A stretch of 64,000 bases of DNA from Prinia subflava (taxonomy: Eukaryota; Chordata; Aves; Passeriformes; Cisticolidae): positions 33,410,083 through 33,474,082 of the forward strand of contig NC_086253.1 in assembly GCF_021018805.1 (NCBI RefSeq), read 5' to 3'. How positions within the stretch are numbered: position 1 is the stretch's first letter; every line of letters starts with the position of its first letter. The notes beneath the pieces are model-generated. The model was not told the DNA's origin, made no database searches, and saw only the letters and a list, made by a program, of their open reading frames with translations. Below are positions 26,501-36,605 of this stretch, piece by piece. The position numbers and the translations under genes are program-made.

Positions 26501-29500
26501 AGAAAGAGCTCCTAGAATTATGACCCACATACCATTTTGTCTAGAATTCCACTTTTAAGTATGACAAATATGTTAGTATTCTGCTTGGAGAGATGGCAGA
26601 AATCATGTGCAGTGACTATTTTCGATCCCCATTTCTTAGGTCACAGCTTTGCATAGTCATTTCCCTGAAGTATTTGTGGGGCTGAGGTGTTTGTGAGTAG
26701 TTTTGCTGTCTTTATGGCAGTTCATTTAATCAGCTGTTGCTTGTAAGAGTATTAGGATAGGCTTGTTGCTCCTACTGTTAAACTTGGAGCAGTAGCACTG
26801 TAGTGCTGCTAGGGCTTCCTGTTCATTGACTGAGGATCAGGTAGGGAACTGTCATCCGGTGTTGGTTAATTATTCAGATGAGGTGTGCTGCTTATCCAGC
26901 TTGGAGAAAGAAGCTGTTATTTAGGATTTCAGAAAGGATTTTGGTGTAGACAGGGAGGAAAAGGTAAATTAGAATTGTTCTGCAAAAAGGCAGGAAATCA
27001 GCTGGAGGCAATGAAAGACAAACAGCACCTGGAGAGTTTCTGACATAAATGCAGCTCACTGGAAGCTGTGGCATATTGCCCGAGTGAGCAGTAGTTTTTG
27101 CTGTGCGTTTTATCTCTCAGGGTGGGTAAGAATTTGTCAGGTATTGAGGAAAAAGATAAAACAGTGCAGATGGCCTGCTCATACTGTGAGTAGGTTGCGC
27201 AATATTGGTCTCTCCCAGATAAAAATTTAACTGATTGTTCTTGCACCACTCTCACCACACTTAAAAAAAAAAAGCTGGGTTTTTCAGAGCCAGGTAAGGT
27301 AAAATAAAGGGGAAATTAAATATCTGAACTTCAAAAAAATCCATCGGGTATGTATGTAGTTTTCTTTATGCTGACATTGTTTCTTAAAATACACATCTAA
27401 GTTTTGAAGATTTTCCAGTGGTTACCTGGCACTTCACAATGCAAAATAATATGTAGCTTTTCCCTGGGAAAATTACCTGTCACTTTTCTTTTTCAAAAAG
27501 CCCTTTATAAACATAGAATGCAGGAGTGGATTGTGTGTACAGACATGTGCATTCATGTAATTTATCTTAGTTCATGCAGGAATAGATGCTATCTTTTGAT
27601 TTCTTCAAATTTAATAATTAATATACTCAGGTTACTTAACAGAAGAATGACAAGATCTGTTGTATTTCATTGCCTACCTGTTTTTTCCCTCATGGGTCAA
27701 GAAAAAAATGGATTGTTTGAACAGCACAGCATTGTGTTTGTACAGAATTTAGCCTTTTGTTCCTTTTGAAGCTTTATGTTCAGTGAAAGAATATCTATAG
27801 TCTTTCTCGTGGGTAACCATGGTTTCAGGTTAGCCATCCTCTGAGATGGCTCCATCCCTGTGTATTCTTCTGATCTAACTCGTGGATTTCAGTTCTGTGC
27901 TGGATTAATGTATTTGTCATGTGTTCATATAGCTGGGATTAAAGGAGGAGTTGTACAAGACAGAGGAAATTCTGTCAAGCAGCTTCAGACAATTAAGATT
28001 CTGGCTTCCACCATACTTTTGCTTTGCTCAGTAACTTCTTGGTACCTGGGTTTGTCAACCTTTTTCAAAAGGTTGTTGTGTAGAACAACTAATATCTGCA
28101 AAGCTTTTCAGGACTCTTGGAAAGCATCCATGGTTGCTTCACTTTGTAGATATAAGTAACGCTCCTTTGATATTAAATTTCACGTGCTCTTGTGGTATTA
28201 AATATCATGTGCCTGGGGGAATAGGAAACCCCTCTGTTAATAACTAACCAAACCGTAGCTTTCTGTCACAGACAGAAAGGGATTGCAGGTACAGCTGTTG
28301 TTTTCTACACACCGTTGATGGCATTGTGAGGCTCAGTGAGCCATGTAACTGGAGCAGAAATTTTTCATAGATTCATGTCATATGTACATCAGAGTCACAC
28401 AGTGTTTTGCTTCACCCCATGGCCAGGTTTTTGCGTGCCAGTTCTGGTCTTCTGTTATATATTGTACATGAGAGCATTCAGAGGCCATGGGATGTTGGCA
28501 GGTTGCTTGTTGAGGATAACAGTTTTCCTTTAGAACTCTCACTGAAACTTATATCCCCTGAAAGCAAGTGGTGGGCGTGGAAAAAATTGCTGAGACTTGA
28601 AGACTCAGTCAGATACCAAGCAGGCTAGAGATCCAACAGGGTCAAGATGTTATCAGTAATCATTTTTTTGTTTCTAATCCCAAGTTGTAGGACAGCCACA
28701 CCTTGATGGCAGCAGTGAGGAGCAGGTGATAGTTGCCAACCCCCCTGATGTTTGTCAGGTGGTAGAGGTGACAACAGAAAGTGATGAACAGCCCCTCAGT
28801 ATGAGCCAGCTGTACCCTCTACAGATCTCCCCTGTCTCATCCTATGCAGGTAAGCAACTTGTCATTTCTTCACACTCCTTTTTCTAGAAACATTTAGAAG
28901 ACATTGTGGGAAAGAGAGTTCTTCCAGGGTAGCTAAAAAAGATTCAGAAATACATACTCATCTGCCTTCTGAATTGTTAATGAAACTCAAAAATGCAGTC
29001 CTCTGCTCATTTCCTTGGGTAGCAAGTTGACAGATCTGAGTTTGGAAATGTGAGCTGCAGGTTTTAACCTGTGAGTAATGGAAAAAGAACATTTTTAGGT
29101 ATAATGCAGAGGTCTTTTAGAGTGGTAAAAATGGCATGCCCCCTGCCTTACTAAAGATCAAAGGTCTTTTTTGCTGTATGTTTACTCAGTGTCTGGCACA
29201 GTGTGCAGTGCTAAGGGCTGCACTAATGGTATATATGTAGATATGGAGCTGAGGGCCCGGGGGGAGTGGTTGTGTCTTGCTGCAGACCAGAAGAGCCATG
29301 TAGTGACTGATAACAAGTGATCTTTCAAGCAGCAGAGCTATGGACATCTGGCTTCCAACGTCTGCCTGCCAGCTGGATTCTCTGATACCTAAAAAGAAGA
29401 TGAGATAACAGGCTTCCCCCTACTCCCAGTAAGGGTGGTTATGATTTCTCTTTCCATCTGGCCCCTTATTTTCATAGAACTGTTAGGAAGTTAAGAGTCT

Positions 29501-32500
29501 TTGGCACTCATTTATCCCTTATCTGAGTCTAATAGAGTGTTCAGAAGGTTTTAGGGGAGAACAGACAAAAATGTACGTGTGGACATACTATATAGAGTCC
29601 CCACAATCATATAAGCCTTATTTCATAGGAAGCAGGACAAAGCTACATTTGAAAATAGAAAAAGTTTCAGATCCAACCTGTCCTTTCTGTTTTAACATGG
29701 TGCTAATTTGCAAGCCTTAGGAGACTGGGTAGAAACACAAATGTTACCTTTTAAGGAAAGTTTAGGTATAAATTGTTCTCCATGCATTTTATTATTTTAC
29801 ACATGGTTTTGCCTTTGACTCATTAGGCTGAAATTTCTTCCAGACACATTTTTAAGAAGTATGTATTTAGTAACTTTTGTCTTTGGGACCAAGTAAATAG
29901 TATGATGTTCTTTTGGAGTGTCTCCACTGTTAGTCTCACGCATGTTGATAAATGATTATGCTTCCCAGCGTGTTTAGTCTGCAATGACCAAAGCATTTAG
30001 AAGGCCTTTGGAAAGCACAAGGCAGGGAGATATGAGACGGCTGAAATTTATTAGCAGCAGGGAGATAAGGGCCTTTGAAAACTTTTCTATCTAGGCAGAC
30101 ACAACAATGATGCAGTCTTTTGACTTCAGCTATAGGATGTAAATTCTTGAAATACAAACAGAAGTCACTGTCTTGGTCTGGAGGTCATGGTGGTTTCTTG
30201 GACAGGAATGATAGACAAGGATGGTCTAGTGATCACCTTGATATGAGCAAATCATGACCTACTTGCCCTAAGGTCATTGCAACCAGCCTGGCAAAGGGAA
30301 AATGAAGGATGACTGAAGTACTTCTGCTAGCCCCTTACACTTTGTTAGTACCTTAGTGGCCTTCAGTTGTTCTAACTTATACCTGGACCTGCTAGCCCAA
30401 AACTCAGATAAGTTTCATACTGCTGGCATGCTTTTGGGTGCATCTCAAGGCAGCTCTTGATGATCCTGGCTACTGTAGCTAGAGGCCAGTAAGGAGTGGA
30501 GTACTGCAAAGGTCTGTCCTGGGACAAGTCTTATTAAATACAGTGGTGAGCAGAAGATACATTGGAGACATGTTTGTGAACTTTACAGGTGACACCAAAT
30601 AGGGCAAAACAGTCAATATGTTTGAGGGCAGAGCCATCATCCAGAAAGTCCTGGAGAGATTTCAGGAATGGGTCAGCAGAAGCCATATGAAATTTAGCCG
30701 TGGCATGTGTAAAGTCCTGTGTGTAGGTAGGGACCTTTGCAGCAATAGTGGCTGGGCCAACGGTATGGAGAGCAGCTCTGCAGAAAGGTGGGTAGGCAAT
30801 GAGCTGCCTGTGAGACACCAGAGCACCTCAGCCACAGAGAAGGCCACCAGTTTTCAGGAGTGTAGCCACTAGATCTAGGGAAGTGATTATCCTCCTCTAC
30901 TCAGCACTAGTTGCACTGCTTTAAAAGTATTGCATCCAGTCTTGAGCTCCCCAGTCCAAGAACCTTACAAACAAGCTGGAGCAAGTGCAGAGAAGGGCTG
31001 TGCAGGATATGGCTTTTCACTCTGTGAGAAGACAAAGGGACTGGGGCTTGTTCAGCGTGGAGAAGAGATGGTTTTGAGGACTTCATAGCTGCTGCCTCTA
31101 CCCCAAGGATATTCGCAAGAAGGCAGACCCAGGCTTCTCACAGCAGTGCATGATAGGAGGATGAGAAACAGCAGGCTAAATTGAAACAAAAAAAAATTGG
31201 TCCAGCTGGTTATAAGAAAAAATATCACCTGTTTCACCACAAGGACAGTCAGACAGTGGAGCAGGACACCCAGAAAGATTGTGCTGTCTCCATCCTCAGA
31301 AGTTTTCAGCACCTGAAGGGATAAGGCCCCAGGCAACCCAGCCTAGTCCTGTAGCTGGCCCTGCTTTGAGGAAGAGATTGGACCTCCTGAGGTCCCTTCC
31401 AGTCTCAATTGTTTTATGAACTGGTTTTGGGTTTTTTTAAGGATATATTTGCTCTTGAGGCCAGAGCAAGGACGGGAGTCTGTGTGTTAGAACCCTGAAA
31501 TTTCTAGGACAGTCTTGTAACTATTTCTGCTTTGTCTTGCTCCACACAGACCAGTATAGAACCACAGGAACCTTGGCCCTGTACTTGTGGGTTTGCTCTA
31601 TCAAGTGCTACTGGCTGAATGGCAGGAAAGAGTATGACCATAACAGCTGTGCAGGAACAGTTAGTTGAGTTCTTCTAAAACAACAACCAAAAAAAGTAGC
31701 CGGATATATCAGCTGTCATACATAAATCTGGTTTGTTTCAAAACACCTCTGGTTCCTTTCTGAGGTTACTTAGGCAAATGATGTGAGTCGCCCTTGTGAG
31801 TTTTTTCATATATCCACTGATGTCTATGAAATCCTTTTGTTTTTATTACCGAGGCTGTTGTCAACTGCCTTTTGAGTTTGACATTTATTCAAATACCTTT
31901 CTTGGTAGAAATAACCTCTCTAACTTTCCATACCTGTGTGGCCAGCTTACCTGGCTTTAGTAACTGTAGTGCTATCTCTTGCTCAGCATTTTGTTAAGTA
32001 TAAACACCAAGGGTGGATTCCTTTTTAGCTGCATCACTCTGGTTTTGCTGTGACATGCTTCTTCGTGTCAAGGAACATCTGTTACTTGTCTCTTTGTGGA
32101 TTCCTTTTATTGATTCTGTCTTCGGGGCTGTTTCTCCTTTGTGTGAATTAATTTTTCCTCTCCTCCCCCCAGTATGGCTTAATTAGCTGGCTTAGTCACA
32201 TTGGCACATCATACTCTGCCTGGGTCAGTGAAGGAGAAGGTCTGCAGTGCATCAGCTTCACAGGGCATCGCAGTTAGATTTAATGTTTTGGACTGTTCCT
32301 GTGCTTACTACACACTGTGGTGCAGACTGTGGCGCAGGAGAGGTGCTGGCTTTGGAAGCAGCAGTATGGAGTGGCTGGGCTTGAGTAGAAGGACTTTGGG
32401 TACAGTTTAGATCCTGGGATCTGAAACAGTGGTTCAGCAGATTTACAGTCTTCTGCCTAAACCTGATGTTTAGCCAAGCCTTGAGAGGATGGCAGGGTAC

Positions 32501-35500
32501 TCCCAGTCTCTCTGAAGATGTGCAGGGGCACCATCCACAAGGCACAATCCATGCACTCTTAGCACTTGTGGTATGTGCAGTGCAGAGCATGAGGTTGGAC
32601 TCTGGGAAGGCAGAGTTGCAGGGGCTGTGCAGAGCAGTTTGCATGGACTAAAATGCATAACACAGAGCTGAGAGTGAAAACTGGGGCTTCAGAGCTCTCT
32701 TGCCTGTTGTGGTAATTCATCACATCAACTGTGTGATTTCTCTGTTCCTTGTGGATGAGCCCTCTCTGTGCAGCTGTGCTGTGGGTATTGGAGTGCTGGT
32801 ATTCTGATAGAAGCCTAGGGTTATCCTCCCAGAAGACAGGACACAGTCGTTCAGAACCCCACAAGCTGAAGGGAACCTGCATTCTAGGCTTCCACTGGAT
32901 TAGTCTGGGGAACCAGTGGCTGTGCTGAAGGCAGTAGCCACTGCTGCAGAAAGCCCTGAAAACAGGGCTTTCTGTCCTTTCTCAGGTGTATCTGAGGCAC
33001 AGAAGTCTCAACCACCCATGGGCCAGGAGCCTGACCCTCAGACAGTGTCTTCAGGCACTATAGGCTTGAAAATACAGTAAAAATCCTTGGATTTCAGGCT
33101 CTTCTGCAAGGGAGGGATGCAGTTGTGGGAGGATGGCTGTCCCACTGGAGCCGTGCCCTTGTAATTGTGCTCTGGTTGAAGTGATGAGGGTGAGGGAGGC
33201 CGTGTGCAGTGTGGGGAGGTGATGGGGCTGGAGACTGTAGTATTACCACTTGCTCAGGTGGTGGGTGAAGGGTTGAGAAATAGTCTGGGGAGTGTAGCAA
33301 AAGCAAAACTATATCAACGGTACCAGAGTACATCAACAGTAATAAAGCCTCAGAAGTGACAGCAAGCCCTTGAGGTAGCAGGCTGAGATAACAGTTCATG
33401 AAACAAAATCACATTTACCTGCTGTAGGGTGGAGTTGTTACTGATTTTGCTGGGAGATAAAGATTTGGACAGAACTTTGTCCCTTGCAGGGCCTGGAGTG
33501 GCTGTAGAGGGGCAAGGGAAAGGGGGCATCCCCTGTTTGCTGGAGATTCTTCCCAGAAGGCACAAATCTACTTCATCCCTCTCTATTGCTGTCTTTTCCA
33601 GAATACAGACATGTTGACTGTGATAACCATGTGAATTTACCCCGGTTGTTCAAGGCAGCTGTGCTGTCTAGCCCTGCTGTGGCAGAGTCTCCATGCTTCT
33701 CTATTGTCTTCTGGTTGTTTGACTTGACTCTGTTTGCTTCCACTTGTTGGACATACATCAGGCCTCTTGAGCTGGAATTTGTTACTATAGATAGAACAGC
33801 ATGAGTTTCATTTTTGTTTCTGTTTTGTTTGACAGAAAGTGAAACAACTGACAGCGTTCCAAGTGATGAAGAAAATGCAGAGGTAAGTGCTTTCTGGATT
33901 TTTAGCAATTTGGACCAAGGTCTCAAGACCCATGCCCTGAGATATTTTTCCACCTTTGCAAGTCTGTCTACCAGTAGAATATTCATTTTGATAATAGCTG
34001 GGGAAGAAGAGCAGACCAGGAAGATTCAGAGCATACAGACATTTGGATGACTGTCAGAGAATCAATATCTCTACAAATTAATTTCTCCTCATCTGTCCAA
34101 GCTACAAGGTTAATTTGCATAATAAGATGTTCTGCAGAGCCATCCAACAATGCCAGCTAGTATGTTACCATGATGCATTGATGTTGCTGGGTAGTGAGTA
34201 TTTGCCTTGGTTGAAAGCTTGCTCATTTCATTTTCCTTAAATGGCACCTGAACTTGTATAACTAGAGGAAGTGCTTACATGTATGACTGAAAGGAAGCTA
34301 GAATGTTTGAGGTGGGTGGGGCAGAAAGCTTTCCTGAGCAGTCAGTTGGGTGTTGCTGGGTAAAAGGAATCCATGGGGAAAATAACCTGAGCTGCACATA
34401 TACAAAAGCACCACTTGCCTTTTGTTTTGGGGCTGCCATCAATGTACCAGACCTACCAATCTCCATGTATACTTAAAGGCCAGGTGAAGTTCATTGAGGG
34501 CTCTTGGATGCCCTGTGCTCCAGCTGCATTTTGGCGTAAGGCCTTTTGCAAAGCTGTCTCCTGCTGTGTCCTCCACCAAGAGCTCTCTGAATCCTCCTTC
34601 TTGGAGGACCACCAGTTGTGCATCTGTGTAACACAGCTAACCCACCCGGTCTCTGGTGCCTTGGCTGGCGTGGTACCCACATGTAGACTGCCAGTAGTGA
34701 CTCCACACACTCCTTCAACAGAACATGCCATTGCAGCATCTGTGGTGGGCAAACAACTGGATGCTCATCTTCCCTTGATGAACTTCTTCCCTGTGATGAG
34801 GGATGCAGTGTCAAGTGACAGTGGTTTCCCAGCAGTCTCACCTGTGTTGCTAGTTTGGGTAGTGTTGGGTCTCTGTGCCTGCCTCTTGGCAGGAAGATGC
34901 TCTCTCTGGTAACTCCTCTGGTAGAGGAGACACTACCATTTGGAGTTCTAAATATCTGCATCCATATTTGTCTCTGGCATACTGGGAATAAGGCCTTTAT
35001 TTTTTGTTCAGAAGAGCAGATAGTGCCTCTTGAATGCTGGAGAGCAAACAAAATTTAAGCATATGACTTCAGAAAAGGAGAAGTGGCTGAGAGCAAAGAC
35101 ATCCTAAGCCAGTGGCTAGAGGCTCAGGCTCTTAGAGGTGGGATAATTCCTGTGCAATTTGTGGCTATTTCTATCTTCATCTTGCTACTTGGAGTACTTC
35201 ACGAAGCTGCATTCACTTACACAGTCTTCCCTTCTTTCTTCCCCCATTTCTAGGGACGACTTCATTGGCAGAAAAAAAACATTGAAGGCAAACAGTATCT
35301 GAGCAATCTAGGAATGAGGAACACTTCTCATATGCTTCCCAGCATGGCAACTTTTGTAGCCAACAAGCCTGACCTCCAAGTCACCGTCAAAGAAGAAAGC
35401 TGCCCACTGCCTTACAATAGCTCCTGGCCTCCTTTCCCAGACATCCCTCTGCCACAAGTAGTGTCCACAGCCTCCACAAGCAGCAGCCAGCCAGACCGTG

Positions 35501-35565
35501 AGACACGGGCCAGCGTCATCAAGAAAACATCAGACATCACCCAGTCAAGAGTCAAGAGCTGCTAA
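14444..35565 (+). CDS. IRF2: Interferon regulatory factor 2, complete coding region in eight exons
   Basis: Nuclear transcription factor that binds interferon-stimulated response elements and GAAA-type IRF sites, mainly opposing IRF1 and repressing interferon-induced genes. Spliced coding parts: 14444-14530, 19437-19536, 20145-20321, 22282-22328, 25755-25866, 28685-28849, 33836-33882, 35254-35565. They encode 348 residues; human IRF2 has 349. The DNA-binding domain (about 1-113) has the IRF tryptophans at 11, 26, 38, 58 and 77 plus Trp46. The recognition helix has Arg82, Cys83, Asn86 and Ser87, known base-contact positions. A basic stretch follows at 120-137. The C-terminal part is acidic, then Ser/Pro-rich, ending in Lys-Ser-Cys. 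Three SUMO-type motifs (IKQE at Lys137, IKNE at Lys164, VKEE at Lys291) match human Lys137, Lys166 and Lys293. The ATG has A at -3. Identification is by recalled family sequence, without a database search, but the match is near-complete over the DNA-binding domain and good over the C-terminus. Confidence 0.97.
14531..19436 (+). other. IRF2: IRF2 intron 2
   Basis: GT-AG intron of 4906 bases. It contains the antisense tRNA-derived SINE at about 16.73-16.86 kb. Apart from that I see no gene or structured element. Confidence 0.9.
16727..16860 (-). mobile_element. tRNA-Ile-derived SINE with CR1-type tail (TguSINE1-like)
   Basis: Read on the - strand, the head has the D-arm/box A-like motif CTCAGCTGGTTAGAGCA, an anticodon-arm remnant and the T-arm/box B-like motif GGTTGTGGTTTCAATCCC, as in tRNA-Ile. 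It continues through GGGCTATTCACTTAAGAG into a tail with GATGATCCTC and CCCTTCCAACTCAGAAT, then TTCTGTGATC, which is the CR1 3'-end signature. This head-tail structure is that of TguSINE1, mobilised by CR1 in songbirds. The copy has an altered anticodon loop and several substitutions. It lies antisense in IRF2 intron 2. Confidence 0.85.
19437..19536 (+). CDS. IRF2: IRF2 exon 3 (residues 30-62)
   Basis: The acceptor ttccag precedes GAG and the donor is ACAG|gtattg; 100 bases, starting in phase 0 and ending one base into Gly63. It encodes Trp38, Trp46 and Trp58 of the DNA-binding domain, including the motifs [11 protein letters not shown] and FRNWAIHT typical of IRF1/IRF2. Confidence 0.96.
19537..20144 (+). 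other. IRF2: IRF2 intron 3
   Basis: GT-AG intron of 608 bases, the shortest in the gene. No other feature seen. Confidence 0.93.
20145..20321 (+). CDS. IRF2: IRF2 exon 4 (residues 63-121, recognition helix)
   Basis: The acceptor is ttgcttag and the donor AAAAAAG|gtagag; 177 bases. It carries Trp77 and the recognition helix with Lys78, Arg82, Cys83, Asn86 and Ser87, which in the known IRF structures contact the GAAA core. Residues 65 and 67 (Tyr, Ser) differ from the recalled mammalian His and Pro. The exon ends one base into Gly122. Confidence 0.96.
20322..22281 (+). other. IRF2: IRF2 intron 4
   Basis: GT-AG intron of 1960 bases. A 167-codon open frame on the - strand (20985-21488) has no recognisable protein signature and is treated as chance. 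No repeat was identified with confidence. Confidence 0.9.
22282..22328 (+). CDS. IRF2: IRF2 exon 5 (residues 122-137, basic linker)
   Basis: Short 47-base exon between ttgttgcag and AAG|gtaaga. It encodes the lysine-rich linker after the DNA-binding domain and ends with Lys137. Phase is preserved: two bases complete Gly122, then 15 whole codons. Lys137 is the acceptor of an IKQE SUMO-type motif whose Gln and Glu are encoded by the next exon. Confidence 0.94.
22329..25754 (+). other. IRF2: IRF2 intron 5
   Basis: GT-AG intron of 3426 bases. It contains a perfect 12-bp hairpin at 24168-24196. A 195-codon antisense open frame (23414-24001) resembles no known protein. Confidence 0.9.
24168..24196. 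repeat. Perfect short inverted repeat (12-bp arms, 5-base loop)
   Basis: Arms tttctacctcat (24168-24179) and atgaggtagaaa (24185-24196) are exact reverse complements around cctag. Pairing does not continue outward. Confidence 0.95.
25755..25866 (+). CDS. IRF2: IRF2 exon 6 (residues 138-174)
   Basis: The acceptor is cattctag and the donor GTAG|gtaagt; 112 bases. It encodes QEPVESS and, at its end, IKNEVDSTV, both conserved in IRF2. The middle part is two residues shorter than in human and diverged. The exon ends one base into codon 175. Confidence 0.94.
25867..28684 (+). other. IRF2: IRF2 intron 6
   Basis: GT-AG intron of 2818 bases if the upstream acceptor is used, or 2824 with the downstream one. 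No other feature recognised. Confidence 0.88.
28683..28690 (+). promoter_or_regulatory. IRF2: Tandem splice acceptors six bases apart at IRF2 exon 7
   Basis: After the pyrimidine-rich ttttttgtttctaatccc there are AGs at 28683-28684 and 28689-28690. The first gives an exon starting TTGTAG and encodes Val175-Val176; the second removes exactly these two residues in frame. A mouse IRF2 short form lacking two adjacent valines at the equivalent position (Val177-Val178) has been described, so the arrangement looks conserved. Confidence 0.7.
28685..28849 (+). CDS. IRF2: IRF2 exon 7 (residues 175-229)
   Basis: Using the AG at 28683-28684, the exon starts TTGTAGGACAG and restores the VVGQ motif of mammalian IRF2. 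The AG at 28689-28690 would give an in-frame form lacking two valines. The donor is GCAG|gtaagc. The exon encodes the acidic segment with [13 protein letters not shown] and [13 protein letters not shown], strongly conserved in IRF2. Confidence 0.94.
30480..31425 (+). mobile_element. CR1 LINE, 5'-truncated, degraded
   Basis: The stretch starts with the CR1 reverse-transcriptase motif GGAGTGGAGTACTGCAAAGG (consensus ...GTACCGCAGGG...). An open fragment at 30618-30872 retains the CR1 ORF2 pattern [15 protein letters not shown], with further blocks resembling the CR1 C-terminal coding region (GGAGCAAGTGCAGAGAAGGG and TTCAGCGTGGAGAAGAGA). It ends with the CR1 3' signature GAGGTCCCTTCCAGTCTCAA near 31.41 kb. 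Frameshifts and deletions break the frame, so it is inactive. The orientation is sense to IRF2. The left end is approximate. Confidence 0.88.
32947..32974. repeat. Perfect short inverted repeat (12-bp arms, 4-base loop)
   Basis: Arms cagaaagccctg (32947-32958) and cagggctttctg (32963-32974) are exact reverse complements around AAAA. A G-T wobble could add one more pair. Confidence 0.95.
33836..33882 (+). CDS. IRF2: IRF2 exon 8 (residues 230-245)
   Basis: 47-base exon between ttgtttgacag and GAG|gtaagt. It encodes the acidic [13 protein letters not shown] segment of IRF2. Phase fits: two bases complete Glu230, then 15 codons. Confidence 0.94.
33883..35253 (+). other. IRF2: IRF2 intron 8
   Basis: GT-AG intron of 1371 bases. 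Two long overlapping open frames on opposite strands (34415-34912 + and 34491-35051 -) have no recognisable content; the region is simply poor in stop codons. Confidence 0.9.
35254..35565 (+). CDS. IRF2: IRF2 exon 9, coding part (residues 246-348)
   Basis: The acceptor catttctag is followed by GGA. The exon reads through [15 protein letters not shown] with the VKEE SUMO-type motif (Lys291), [26 protein letters not shown] and the terminal VKSC, then TAA at 35563-35565. This is the C-terminal region to which repressor activity is assigned in mammals. The Ser/Pro segment around residues 310-325 is diverged. Confidence 0.96.
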   Translation, partial: GRLHWQKKNIEGKQYLSNLGMRNTSHMLPSMATFVANKPDLQVTVKEESCPLPYNSSWPPFPDIPLPQVVSTASTSSSQPDRETRASVIKKTSDITQSRVKSC

Positions 35566-35944
35566 GCCTTCGACAGTGTGGTTTTTTAGCTTTGTTTTGT
35601 TTGGTTTTGTATTTTACGTTTCTCTAAGAGAGGTTCATCCCTTGACGCACACCCTAAGGTAAAACCTTGGCAATAGAAAACATTGCAGTGTCTGACTCCA
35701 GTGCCGGAGTGTTTTTAACTCAGGACTCCAGCAGTCAGTGTGTATACATGAACCCATATTTCCAAGGTTGCTACATAGGAAAAGAACACAAGAACTTTGG
35801 CCCACTCACAGGTTCCAGTGCTTCATAAGAGGACCAACCGACCACAAGGGAAGTGGTGCTGCTGCGCTTCTTGCTGTCAAGGCTGTGATGGAACTGAAAG
35901 CCTCAGAATGGGAGAGAAAATGTGAACTAGCTGGAATATTTTTA

Positions 35945-35950
35945 AATAAA
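35945..35950 (+). terminator. Proximal polyadenylation signal AATAAA
   Basis: Canonical hexamer 380 bases after the IRF2 stop codon. It could produce a short 3' UTR form; whether it is used is unknown. Confidence 0.4.
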
Positions 35951-36560
35951 GAAAAATCTATTGTGAATATTGTACATAGTGCAGTACTAGCAAAGTTGCA
36001 GTCTGCTTCTGCACCTTATTAAGAAAGCACTTACAAAAGGCCTTTTATTACCTTGCTCTACTTAATGGCACATTGAAGGTCCCTCTCCACCTGTATTCTT
36101 TTCCAAGGCTGTTCTTGATAAAGTGTCTTTAAAGAATAGAGGAAGGGAAAGGAAACTAAAACTTTCCATGTGGATTTCATACGTTCTGAGACTGCTTTCA
36201 TCATGTTTGTTTCTAATCTGCTATGCTTGAATGCCGCGTGGTACAATAGAAAAAAGAAAAGAAACTTATTACAGAGATATTATGCAAATTCCCAGATTTA
36301 AAAAAGAAGAAAAATACTCTAATTCTAACCAGAGCAAGCTTTTTTATTTTTTATACAGGGGAATATTTTATTCAAAGTAAAATTCTAAAGTGAATATAAT
36401 TTTTTTTAATCTTTTCTACAGCAAAATTTATAATTTTAAGATTCAGTCCTTGGTTATCAGCAGTTATGACATCCTTGTGGCACATTGTTTTTTTTAATTT
36501 TGTAAAGGTGAAATAGCTTTTATGAGCTCATGTAGCAATCAGATTATCCTGTGGATTGAT

Positions 36561-36566
36561 AATAAA
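36561..36566 (+). terminator. Distal polyadenylation signal AATAAA of IRF2
   Basis: Canonical hexamer in an AT-rich setting, with a GT/T-rich stretch starting about 30 bases downstream (cttgtttgtctctc at about 36598) as expected for a cleavage site. Confidence 0.7.
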
Positions 36567-36605
36567 TATGGTATATAGTTAAATTTTTAATAATCCTCTT
36601 GTTTG

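Larger units (their letters stand above)
28850..33835 (+). other. IRF2: IRF2 intron 7
   Basis: GT-AG intron of 4986 bases, the longest fully contained in the window. It holds a sense-oriented CR1 fragment at about 30.48-31.42 kb and a perfect hairpin at 32947-32974. The moderately GC-rich part at 32.2-33.6 kb has several overlapping short open frames in both strands, none recognisable. Confidence 0.9.
35566..36605 (+). other. IRF2: IRF2 3' untranslated region
   Basis: Non-coding continuation of exon 9, AT-rich towards its end. AATAAA signals lie at 35945-35950 and 36561-36566. The distal one sits in the context AATAAATATGG, which I recall as the conserved end of the mammalian IRF2 mRNA, so the main transcript probably ends 15-40 bases after it. 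The exact cleavage site cannot be read from sequence. Confidence 0.75.

Noticed and set aside
34415..35051. Overlapping long open frames on both strands in IRF2 intron 8
   Set aside because: Openness in both directions reflects few stop words; neither protein has recognisable motifs.
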